The notes below the pieces were generated by a model. The model had not been told where the DNA came from, did no database searches, and was given only the letters and a program-made list of their open reading frames with translations. The position numbers and the translations under genes are program-made. DNA of 64,000 nucleotides, taken from Curtobacterium sp. VKM Ac-1395. Lineage in GTDB: Bacteria > Actinomycetota > Actinomycetes > Actinomycetales > Microbacteriaceae. Shown piece by piece: positions 8,171 to 15,308 of this stretch (position 1 is its first letter; every line of letters begins with the position of its first letter). The DNA lies in contig NZ_JADKRX010000009.1 in the NCBI RefSeq assembly GCF_015350975.1, forward strand, positions 1 through 64,000. Reading direction: 5' to 3'.

Positions 8171-9012
8171 GATTCCCTGCTCCTGGTGTACTCGATGGTG
8201 TGTTCGGTCCACGCCGCCTCGGTGCGGGTGGTGGTCTGTGCGGGGGTCTCCCCGGGCTCCGGCTCGGCGGCGACGGTGTCGTCCTGCCACGGGAGCCAGA
8301 ACTCGATGACGCGGTTGACGCCCCGGGTCTGCGGGTCGATCGCGTCGCGGATCCGCAGGTGGTCGATGCGGCCGGTGCCGATCGGCACGCCGGTGTACTG
8401 GAAGCCGACCCAGCCCGGGGTGCGGGTGAAGTCGGCGTCCTTCACGTGCCAGTTCCGGACGTACGGGGCGGTCATCCGGACGACGTCCGCCGGGTGTTCG
8501 AGGGCCGCGACGGTGTTCGCCGGGTCGAGGCAGACCCCGAGGTGGTCGGACCCGATCCGGGCGACGACGGCGACGAGGTTCGTGGTGGGCACGACCTCGT
8601 ACGTCTCGAGGGCGAGCGTGACGCCGGCGGCCTCGTACGCGGGCAGGGCCTGGCGGAGTCGCCGTTCGGTCTCGGCCGCGTCGGGCCGGTCGTCGCCGCT
8701 CGTCCACATCGAGCGGACGAGCGTCGCGCCGAGCTGCTCGGCGACGTGCAGGTACCGGGCGAGGTGCTCGGGCGCGGTGCCGCGGGTGCCGACCTCGAGC
8801 ACGAGGCCGAGGTCGTCGGCCAGGGCCTTCAGCGCCGCCAACCGCTCGTCCGACGCGGTGTCGAGCGGTAGGTGGTCGCAGATCTGGAACAGGTCGACGC
8901 CGTCGTGGGACGCCGCGTCGCGGAGGACGTCGTCGAGGGACATCGGCGCCGGCACGCGGTCGGACATCCGCCAGAAGTAGGCGTACGTCGAGAGGCCGAG
9001 GAGAGAGGTCAT
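8167..9012 (-). CDS. oiaC: 3-oxo-isoapionate decarboxylase-like TIM barrel
   Basis: A 281-aa member of the AP endonuclease 2/sugar phosphate isomerase-epimerase superfamily. The expected metal ligands are visible: Glu136 (LALETYE), Asp163 (CLDPAN), His189 (WHVKD) and Glu237 (VIEFW). In D-apionate pathways OiaC, of this superfamily, decarboxylates 3-oxo-isoapionate to L-erythrulose. The adjacent apnO and L-erythrulose kinase genes make that step exactly what is needed here. ATGA overlaps with both neighbours. Without the context it would be called a generic sugar isomerase/epimerase. Confidence 0.75.
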   Translation of the reverse strand: MTSLLGLSTYAYFWRMSDRVPAPMSLDDVLRDAASHDGVDLFQICDHLPLDTASDERLAALKALADDLGLVLEVGTRGTAPEHLARYLHVAEQLGATLVRSMWTSGDDRPDAAETERRLRQALPAYEAAGVTLALETYEVVPTTNLVAVVARIGSDHLGVCLDPANTVAALEHPADVVRMTAPYVRNWHVKDADFTRTPGWVGFQYTGVPIGTGRIDHLRIRDAIDPQTRGVNRVIEFWLPWQDDTVAAEPEPGETPAQTTTRTEAAWTEHTIEYTRSRES

Positions 9013-9812
9013 GCGTCGGCCCCCAGCTGCTCGGCCTCGTCGAGGATCGTCCGGATCGCCGCGGGGTCGTGCGCGAAGCGGCCGAGGAACAGCCCGCCGA
9101 TGCGGCCCCCTCCCCGCGTCAGCAGCCCGGGTCCGGCACTGCCGCCGTAGATCACGACGCTGCCGGCGAGCTCCGGCCGGGTGGCGAGGTGGGCCTCGAT
9201 GCCGGCGAGCACCGCGACGATGTGGTCGTCGGGCGCGGGAGCCGGGGCACCGATGGCCCAGACCGGCTCGTACGCCACGACGACGGGACCGGCGATGCCG
9301 TCCGCCACCGCGGTCTGGACGAAGCGGTCGAGCTGGGCGGTCACCTCGGTGACCGCGTCCGCGATCTGGTCCGGGTGGGAGGCCCGGGTCGACTCGCCGA
9401 CGCAGATGAGGGGCCGCAGGTGGTTCCGGAAGGCGGCGTGCACCTTCCCGGCGACGTCCTGGTCGGACTCGTGGAACAGGGAGCGCCGTTCGGCGTGCGC
9501 GATCTCGACGAGGTCGACGCCGATCTCCGCGAGCTCACGCCCCGAGACCTCGCCGGTGAAGGCGCCCTCGTCCGCCCACGCCAGGTCCTGCGCGCCGAGG
9601 AGCACGCCGGAACCCGTCAGCGCCGCACGCACGGGGACGAGCGACGGGAAGGTCGGGATGACGAACAGCTCGACGCTGCCGTCGGTCACCGCCGGGTGCG
9701 TGCGGGCGATGTCGGCCACGGCCTCGGCCCACGCGATCGTGCGGGCGTGGCCGAAGTACATCTTCAGGGACACCCCGATCGTCAGTCGGGGCGTCGCCGT
9801 GGCCCGGGTCAC
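9009..9812 (-). CDS. lerI: L-erythrulose-1-phosphate isomerase (triosephosphate isomerase paralogue)
   Basis: A TIM-fold isomerase of 267 aa converting L-erythrulose-1-phosphate to D-erythrulose-4-phosphate. The catalytic residues of the triosephosphate isomerase family are in place: Lys17 (SLKMYF), His106 (IAHAERR) and Glu182 (YEPVWAIG). IAHAERR differs from the IGHSERR of housekeeping TpiA, and the phosphate-gripping loop region [13 protein letters not shown] also differs, fitting a C4 substrate. The GTG start at 9812 overlaps the derI stop. The genetic neighbours LerK and DerI are the known partners in erythritol/threitol and apionate pathways. Confidence 0.82.
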   Translation of the reverse strand: MTRATATPRLTIGVSLKMYFGHARTIAWAEAVADIARTHPAVTDGSVELFVIPTFPSLVPVRAALTGSGVLLGAQDLAWADEGAFTGEVSGRELAEIGVDLVEIAHAERRSLFHESDQDVAGKVHAAFRNHLRPLICVGESTRASHPDQIADAVTEVTAQLDRFVQTAVADGIAGPVVVAYEPVWAIGAPAPAPDDHIVAVLAGIEAHLATRPELAGSVVIYGGSAGPGLLTRGGGRIGGLFLGRFAHDPAAIRTILDEAEQLGADA

Positions 9813-10291
9813 GCGTCGGTCCCGACCGGGGCGCTGCCGTCGTACGCGCAGATCGCGTTGACCTTGTCGGCGCTCGCGCTGCTCTGGTCGAAGGTGTAGC
9901 CGAGCCACTCCTTCGCCATCCGCCGTGCGACCTCGATGCCGACGACCCGCTGGCCCATGCAGAGGACCTGGGCGTCGTTCGAGAGGACCGAGCGCTCGAC
10001 GCTGAAGGAGTCGTGCGCGGTGACGGCGCGGATGCCGGGCACCTTGTTCGCGGCGATCGCGACGCCGAGCCCGGTGCCGCAGATCAGGATCGCGCGGTCC
10101 GCCTCGCCGTTCGCGACCAGGCGGGCGGCGTCGACGGCGACGTGCGGGTAGGCGGTGTGGCCGTCCGCGTCGACGCCGACGTCCACGACGCTGGCGACGC
10201 GGGGGTCGGCCTCGAGGTCACGCTTGATGACCTCCTTGTAGTCGAAGCCGGCGTCGTCGGAGCCGACGACCAGACGGAACTGCTCGCTCAT
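9809..10291 (-). CDS. derI: D-erythrulose-4-phosphate isomerase (RpiB family)
   Basis: A 160-aa RpiB/LacAB-family isomerase, predicted to convert D-erythrulose-4-phosphate to D-erythrose-4-phosphate, which enters the pentose phosphate pathway. The active-site Cys71 lies in [16 protein letters not shown]. The usual SDHAG motif reads SDDAG here, a difference from ribose-5-phosphate isomerases. It lies 53 bp downstream of lerK; that spacer carries a run of CAG/CAC-type triplets (10313-10335). Confidence 0.82.
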   Translation of the reverse strand: MSEQFRLVVGSDDAGFDYKEVIKRDLEADPRVASVVDVGVDADGHTAYPHVAVDAARLVANGEADRAILICGTGLGVAIAANKVPGIRAVTAHDSFSVERSVLSNDAQVLCMGQRVVGIEVARRMAKEWLGYTFDQSSASADKVNAICAYDGSAPVGTDA

Positions 10292-10344
10292 GGGGATGCC
10301 TCTCTCGTGGTGCTGCTGGTGCTGGTGCTGGTGCTGCGTCGGGG

Positions 10345-12066
10345 TCAGGCCGGGACGCTGAGCGTCCGGAGGACCGCGGCGGTGATGAGGGCGAACGACA
10401 CGGCACCCGCGTCGGGGGTGCCGACCGCGTCCTCGCCGTGCGTCCGGGCCCGTCCCATGCGGGGCAGGAGCGCCGCGGTGGCGTCGGCCGCCTGCTGGGC
10501 CGCGGCGGAGGCGGCCGTCCACGCCGTGACGAGGTCGTCACCCGCGTCGATGCGCTCGGACAGCACCGCGTCGAAGGGGACGAGGGCGTCGACCATGGTC
10601 TTGTCGCCGACGACCGCGCCGAAGGCGAGGACGGCGTCGGTGGCGGCGTGCACCGCGGTCTGGACGGTGGCCGCGTCGGGCCGGTCGGTGTCGCCGAGGA
10701 CGCGACCCAGGGCCTCCAGGGCGGCGCCCCAGATCGCGCCGGAGGTGCCACCGGCCTTGTCCGACCAGGCGTCCCCCGCGATCGCGAGGACGCTGCCCGC
10801 CCCGGCACCACGCGTTGCGGCGTCCCGGGCGGCCGCGTCCGCGGCCGTGGAGCCACGCTGCATGCCGATGCCGTGGTCCCCGTCACCGGCGACCGCGTCG
10901 ATGCGGCCGAGCTCGTCGGCGTGCTCGTCGATCGTGGTGCGGATCGCGGTGACCGCGTCGGCGACGACCCGGGCGGACGCCTGCGAATCGGGGGTGCCGG
11001 GGGTGACCGGTGCGGCGACGTGGGCGGTGAGGACGTCCTCGGGGAGCCGCTCCTGCGGGACCGCGCCGCCCTTGCGGTACGCGGGGGTGTCCGTCGGCGC
11101 TGCCCAGAGCTGCTCGAGTTCCGCGTCGAGCCAGAACAGGGTCAGGGAGACCCCGGCCATGTCGAAGCTCGTGACGAGTTCGCCGACCTCGGGTTCGACG
11201 ACCACGGCGCCGGCGTCGGTGAGGAGCCGCTGGACGGTGGCGTAGACGACGAACAGCTCCTCGTACTTCACGCTGCCGAGGCCGTTGAGGATCGGGACGA
11301 CGTGGGCGCCGTCTGCCGTGACGCCGTCGGGCAGCTCGGTGAGGAGCTTGTCGACCAGCAGCGTCGCGAGTTCCGCGGCGGTGGGGACGTCGGTCTCGTC
11401 GATGCCGCGCTCACCGTGGATGCCCATCCCGATCGCCATGCGCCCCTCGGGCACCGTGAACAGGGGCTCCTCGGCGCCCGGGAGGGAGCAACCGGAGAAC
11501 GCGACACCGAAGGACCGGGTCCGCTCGTTCGCTTTCGTCGCGACCCGAGTCACCTCGTCCAGGGTCATGCCCTGCTCCGCAGCGGCACCGGCGACCTTGA
11601 ACACGCAGAGGTCCCCCGCGATCCCACGACGCTCGTGGGTTCGGGTGCTGGGTGCGGAGGCGACGTCGTCGGTGACGCGGACTGTGCGGACCTCGATCCC
11701 CGCGTCCCGCAGGGCACGTTCGGCGGCGTCGAAGTTCAGGACGTCGCCGGCGTAGTTGCCGTAGGACAACAGCACCCCGCCACCGTGCTCGGACGCCTTC
11801 GCGACCGCGGTGACCTGCTGCGCGGACGGGCTGGCGAACAGGTTCCCCATCGCCGCGCCGGCCGCGAGCCCGTGGCCCACGAGACCACCGAACGCCGGGT
11901 AGTGGCCGGAACCGCCACCGATGACCAGGGCGACCGTGCCGTCCGGGCTCGCCGTGGACCGGGCGACGCCGCCGTGGACCTTGCGGACACGGGCCTGGTT
12001 CGCGGCGACGAACCCGTCGACCATCTCATCGGCGAAGTCCGCCGGGTCGTTGAACAACCGGGTCAT
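10345..12066 (-). CDS. lerK: L-erythrulose kinase (fused DhaK-DhaL, ATP-dependent)
   Basis: A 573-aa single-chain dihydroxyacetone-kinase-type enzyme phosphorylating L-erythrulose at C1. The DhaK domain (about 1-335) has GGGSGH (51-55) and the substrate-linking His217 in GMGIHGERG. The DhaL nucleotide-binding domain (about 365-573) has DGDHG at 395-399. ATP dependence follows from the fused form; no PTS DhaM is present. An ATGA overlap with the upstream transporter shows co-transcription. On its own it could be a dihydroxyacetone kinase; the lerI, derI and apionate genes argue for L-erythrulose. Confidence 0.85.
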   Translation of the reverse strand: MTRLFNDPADFADEMVDGFVAANQARVRKVHGGVARSTASPDGTVALVIGGGSGHYPAFGGLVGHGLAAGAAMGNLFASPSAQQVTAVAKASEHGGGVLLSYGNYAGDVLNFDAAERALRDAGIEVRTVRVTDDVASAPSTRTHERRGIAGDLCVFKVAGAAAEQGMTLDEVTRVATKANERTRSFGVAFSGCSLPGAEEPLFTVPEGRMAIGMGIHGERGIDETDVPTAAELATLLVDKLLTELPDGVTADGAHVVPILNGLGSVKYEELFVVYATVQRLLTDAGAVVVEPEVGELVTSFDMAGVSLTLFWLDAELEQLWAAPTDTPAYRKGGAVPQERLPEDVLTAHVAAPVTPGTPDSQASARVVADAVTAIRTTIDEHADELGRIDAVAGDGDHGIGMQRGSTAADAAARDAATRGAGAGSVLAIAGDAWSDKAGGTSGAIWGAALEALGRVLGDTDRPDAATVQTAVHAATDAVLAFGAVVGDKTMVDALVPFDAVLSERIDAGDDLVTAWTAASAAAQQAADATAALLPRMGRARTHGEDAVGTPDAGAVSFALITAAVLRTLSVPA

Positions 12067-13451
12067 GCGCCTGCCTCCGTGGTGACCGCGCGCTCGGCGT
12101 CGGTGGTGGTCGGGGCGGTGCCGGTCTCGCCGCGGTGCTGGCGGGACACGACGACCATGAGGATGCTCGAGAGCACCATGAAGAAGCCGACGATGAACAT
12201 CGGGACCTGGTAGCCACCGGTCCACTCGCTGACGATGCCCGTGATGTACGGGGCAGCGAAGCCGCCGAGGTTGCCGATCGTGTTGATGAGCGCGACGCCC
12301 GCTGCTGCTGCGGCCCCGGTGAGGAACTGCGTCGGCATCGTCCAGAAGTTCGGCAGGGCGGCGAAGATCGCGCAGGCCGTGACCGCGATGACGGCGACGG
12401 TGGCCGCGGGCGAGTTCATGAACAGCGCCACCGGGATGCTGAGCCCACCGACCAGGGCGGGGAGCGCGATGTGCCAGACCTTCACGCCGCGGCGGAACGC
12501 GTCACGGGACCAGAAGTAGAGGACGACCGCGGCGGGCACGTACGGGATCGCCGTGATGAGGCCCTTCTGGAACAGGTCGAACGAGGTGCCGAACTGCTCC
12601 TGGAAGCCGTCGATGATCGTCGGGAGGAAGAAGCTCAGCGCGTAGAGGCCGTAGATGAAGCCGAAGTAGACGAACGCCAGCATCCAGACGCGGCCGTTGC
12701 CGAACGCGGCGCGGAGGGCGCCCTTGCCGTGGCCGTCGTTCTTGCCCTGGTTCTCCTTCGCGAGCGCGGTCTCCAGCCAGACCTTCTCGTCCTCGTCGAG
12801 CCACTTGGCCTGGGACGGCTTGTCCTTGAGGACGAAGAGGCACAGGACACCGACGATGATCGCCGGGATCGAGACGCAGAGGAACATGAAGCGCCAGCCG
12901 GCGAGGCCGCCGAGCAGGCCCTCGTGGGTCATCAGCCACCCGGCGAGCGGGGAGCCGATCACGCTGGTGAGCGGCTGCGCCAGGTAGAACAGCGCGAGCA
13001 TCTTGCCGCGGTGGCGTGCCGGGACCCAGGTGGAGAGGAACAGGATCGCGCCCGGGAAGAACCCGGCCTCCGCGATGCCGAGCAGGAAGCGCAGGCCGAC
13101 CAGCTGCGGGTAGTTCTGCACCCACGTGAAGAGCAGCGAGACGATGCCCCACGTGATCATGATGCGGGCGAGCCAGATGCGGGCACCGAACTTGTGCAGC
13201 GCGAGGTTCGACGGGACCTCGAGCACGAGGTAGCCGATGAAGAAGACCCCGGACGCGAAGCCGAACTGCGCGGCGGTCAGGCCGAGGTCGGATTCCATGC
13301 CGTTCGGGGCCGCGAACGAGATCGCGGTGCGGTCGAGGAAGTTGATGAAGAACATCAGCGCCACGAACGGCACGATGCGGATGGCGATCTTCCGGATGGT
13401 CGTCTTCTCGACGACCGAGGTCGGGATGCCTCGGGTGGCGGGGATGTCCAC
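12063..13451 (-). CDS. MFS transporter, anion:cation symporter type (candidate apionate uptake)
   Basis: A 12-helix major facilitator of the GudP/tartrate (ACS) type, 462 aa, expected to import a sugar acid with a proton. Signature stretches include INFLDR in helix 1, GIAEAGFFPG, and a charged central loop with ALAKENQGKN. A GTG at 13451 is chosen because AGGAG sits five bases ahead; upstream in-frame ATG 13502 lacks a ribosome site. It is the first gene of the apionate operon, directly behind the operator at 13525-13538, so D-apionate or a close relative is the likely substrate. Confidence 0.88.
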   Translation of the reverse strand: MDIPATRGIPTSVVEKTTIRKIAIRIVPFVALMFFINFLDRTAISFAAPNGMESDLGLTAAQFGFASGVFFIGYLVLEVPSNLALHKFGARIWLARIMITWGIVSLLFTWVQNYPQLVGLRFLLGIAEAGFFPGAILFLSTWVPARHRGKMLALFYLAQPLTSVIGSPLAGWLMTHEGLLGGLAGWRFMFLCVSIPAIIVGVLCLFVLKDKPSQAKWLDEDEKVWLETALAKENQGKNDGHGKGALRAAFGNGRVWMLAFVYFGFIYGLYALSFFLPTIIDGFQEQFGTSFDLFQKGLITAIPYVPAAVVLYFWSRDAFRRGVKVWHIALPALVGGLSIPVALFMNSPAATVAVIAVTACAIFAALPNFWTMPTQFLTGAAAAAGVALINTIGNLGGFAAPYITGIVSEWTGGYQVPMFIVGFFMVLSSILMVVVSRQHRGETGTAPTTTDAERAVTTEAGA

Positions 13452-13524
13452 AGTGACTCCTGCTGGGGGAACGACGTTGGTCGGGGTTGGAACGCGGACC
13501 ATCCTGCGCTCTTCGACGCAAGTT

Positions 13525-13538
13525 GTCAACCGGTTGAC
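13525..13538. promoter_or_regulatory. perfect palindromic operator GTCAACCGGTTGAC
   Basis: A perfect 14-bp palindrome in the region between the divergent transporter operon and the FadR-type regulator. The same motif lies in the SDR/apnL intergenic region at 5652-5665. The size and TGGTCAACCGGTTG-like shape fit FadR-subfamily GntR operators. Its position implies control of both the transporter operon and the regulator itself. Confidence 0.75.
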
Positions 13539-13590
13539 CAAAGGGTCGACTGCGCTGGGACCGGGAGCGTCGCACCGCTACGCTCGGCAC

Positions 13591-14337
13591 ATGCCCGCGT
13601 TCAGCGAGAACGACCCCCTCAACATCCGGCTCGAACTCGAGTCGGTGCCGGTCGGGTCCCCCGCGTCCGAGGTCGCCCGACAGCTCGTGTCCCTGCTCAC
13701 CGCCGGTGACCTGGCCCCCGGGTCGCGCTTGCCGTCCGAGCGGGTGCTGGCCGAGCGGCTGGGCGTCGGCCGATCAGCGGTGCGGGAGGCCCTCGCCGCG
13801 CTGGAGATCCTGGGCATCGTGCAGATCCGTCCGGGCTCGGGCACGTACCTGCGCGGCGGCATGTCGGACCTGCTGCCGACGACCCTGTCGTGGGGGCTGA
13901 TGCTCGCGTCGAACCGCACGCGGGAGCTGCTCGAGATCCGGTCCTCGCTCGAGCGCACCGCGGCGATCCTGGCGGCGCAGCGCGCGACGGACGAGGAACT
14001 CGACGCGCTCGGCGACCACCTGGACCGGCAGGAGGCCACCCTCGACGACCCCTCCGCGTTCATCGAGGCCGACGTCCGCTTCCACGTGCAGCTCGCGCGG
14101 GCCGCCGACAACGACGTGCTCGCCGACCTGCTCCAGAGCCTCCGGTCGATGCTGAGCGTGTGGGTCGGCCGCCGCGTCAGCACCCGTGAGGCCACCGAGG
14201 CCGCCTACAACGAGCACCGCGCGATCTACGACGCAATGCGGACGCGGGACGTCGCCGCGACGCTGCGGGCGATGGACGAGCACATGGCCACGGCGAGTGC
14301 GCGCATCGAGCACGCGGACGCGGTGCCGGCGGAGTAG
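13591..14337 (+). CDS. FadR-subfamily GntR transcriptional regulator
   Basis: A 248-aa repressor: winged helix at about 25-85 (SRLPSERVLAERLGVGRSAVREAL), then the all-helical FCD ligand-binding domain (about 100-235) with the Asp/His pattern that usually holds a metal (DVRFHVQLARAADN and NEHRAIYDAM). Divergent from the apionate transporter operon and flanked by the palindrome. It likely responds to a pathway acid such as D-apionate and represses both transcription units of the cluster. The ligand is inferred. Confidence 0.9.
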   Translation: MPAFSENDPLNIRLELESVPVGSPASEVARQLVSLLTAGDLAPGSRLPSERVLAERLGVGRSAVREALAALEILGIVQIRPGSGTYLRGGMSDLLPTTLSWGLMLASNRTRELLEIRSSLERTAAILAAQRATDEELDALGDHLDRQEATLDDPSAFIEADVRFHVQLARAADNDVLADLLQSLRSMLSVWVGRRVSTREATEAAYNEHRAIYDAMRTRDVAATLRAMDEHMATASARIEHADAVPAE

Positions 14338-14351
14338 CCGGCGCCCCCGTC

Positions 14352-14402
14352 GCTCGGGGCGCTCGCGGCGCTCAGGGCGCTCGCGGCGCTCGGGGCGCTC
14401 GC
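14352..14402. repeat. 18-bp tandem repeat (2.8 copies)
   Basis: Three units of GCTCGGGGCGCTCGCGGC (one with an A substitution, the last truncated) begin 15 bp after the stop of the FadR-type regulator gene. Noncoding. Confidence 0.85.
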
Positions 14403-14406
14403 GCTG

Positions 14407-14466
14407 GTGCGAGGTTGACCAGCCCGTGCGGCGCCGGGGGTCCGCACGGAGTGGTCAACCTCGCAC
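14407..14466. repeat. nested long inverted repeat
   Basis: A perfect 15-bp inverted repeat, GTGCGAGGTTGACCA (14407-14421) and its complement (14452-14466), encloses a second 7-bp stem (14425-14431 with 14442-14448). The folded structure could act as a terminator for the regulator gene. It contains GGTTGACC, resembling a half site of the apionate operator, which may be chance. The rest of the gap to 14553 shows nothing further. Confidence 0.75.
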
Positions 14467-14552
14467 GGGCGGGGGGGAAGGCGCACGGTACGACGTTGCC
14501 GAACCGGCAACGGGGCTCGCGTCCGGATGGTGCGGTGTGCGTCACTGGGCGG

Positions 14553-15296
14553 ATGCACACGCACGAGCACGGCACCGACTCCCCCGGCGACACACTGCCC
14601 GACGCCGCGACGTACTGGGAGTCCCGGTACGCCGACGGGGACCGGATGTGGTCCGGCCGGGTGAACGCCGTGCTCGCCGACGTCGTGGCGACGCTCGATC
14701 AGCGGGGGCCCGTCGGGTCCGCGCTCGACCTGGGCTGCGGCGAGGGCGGCGACGTGCTGTGGCTGGCCTCGCGGGGATGGCGGGCGACGGGTGTCGACCT
14801 GTCCCCCACCGCCGCAGCCCGAGGTCGCGCGGCCGCGGTGGACGCCGGCGTCGAGGACCTCGCGCGGTTCGACGCGGGCGACCTGGCGACGTGGGACACC
14901 GACGAGCGCTTCACGCTGGTGACCGCCTCGTTCCTGCAGTCGTGGCCGGTCGAGATCCCCCGCGCCGCGATCCTGCGCCGGGCGACCCGGTTCGTGGCAC
15001 CCGGCGGACACCTGCTGGTCACCGCGCACGCCGCCCCGCCCGGCGAACTACCCGAGGAGCTGCGGTCCTACCGGTTCCCGACGCCGGACGACGACCTGGC
15101 TGCACTCGGTGTGGCACGCGGCGACGGTGCTGATGCCGACGCCGACGCCGATGCCGACGGTGCTGATGTCGACAGTGCTGCTGCCGACGCCGACTGGGCA
15201 GTGGTCGCGGCCGAACTCCGCGCGCGGTCCGTCACCCGCGACGACGGCACCACGCACGACCTGCTCGACAGCGTGGTGCTCGTCCGGCGACGCTGA
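14553..15296 (+). CDS. class I SAM-dependent methyltransferase
   Basis: A 247-aa protein with motif I at residues 58-66 (LDLGCGEGG), the acidic residue ending strand 2 in TGVDLS, and a Rossmann methyltransferase fold resembling tellurite-resistance/thiopurine-type enzymes. The ATG at 14553 begins MHTHEHG, a His-rich N-terminus. Residues about 190-212 are a low-complexity Asp-Ala tract (DADADADADGADVDSAAA) encoded by GCCGAC-like repeats (15128-15190), inserted between the catalytic core and the last strands. The substrate is unknown. Its stop is 12 bp from the stop of the convergent GH95 gene. Confidence 0.83.
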   Translation: MHTHEHGTDSPGDTLPDAATYWESRYADGDRMWSGRVNAVLADVVATLDQRGPVGSALDLGCGEGGDVLWLASRGWRATGVDLSPTAAARGRAAAVDAGVEDLARFDAGDLATWDTDERFTLVTASFLQSWPVEIPRAAILRRATRFVAPGGHLLVTAHAAPPGELPEELRSYRFPTPDDDLAALGVARGDGADADADADADGADVDSAAADADWAVVAAELRARSVTRDDGTTHDLLDSVVLVRRR

Positions 15297-15308
15297 CCCG
15301 GTCGGCGC

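Noticed and set aside
10345-12066. Ordinary dihydroxyacetone kinase for glycerol metabolism
   Set aside because: No glycerol genes or PTS DhaM nearby, and the lerI/derI/apionate context fits L-erythrulose; not excluded biochemically.
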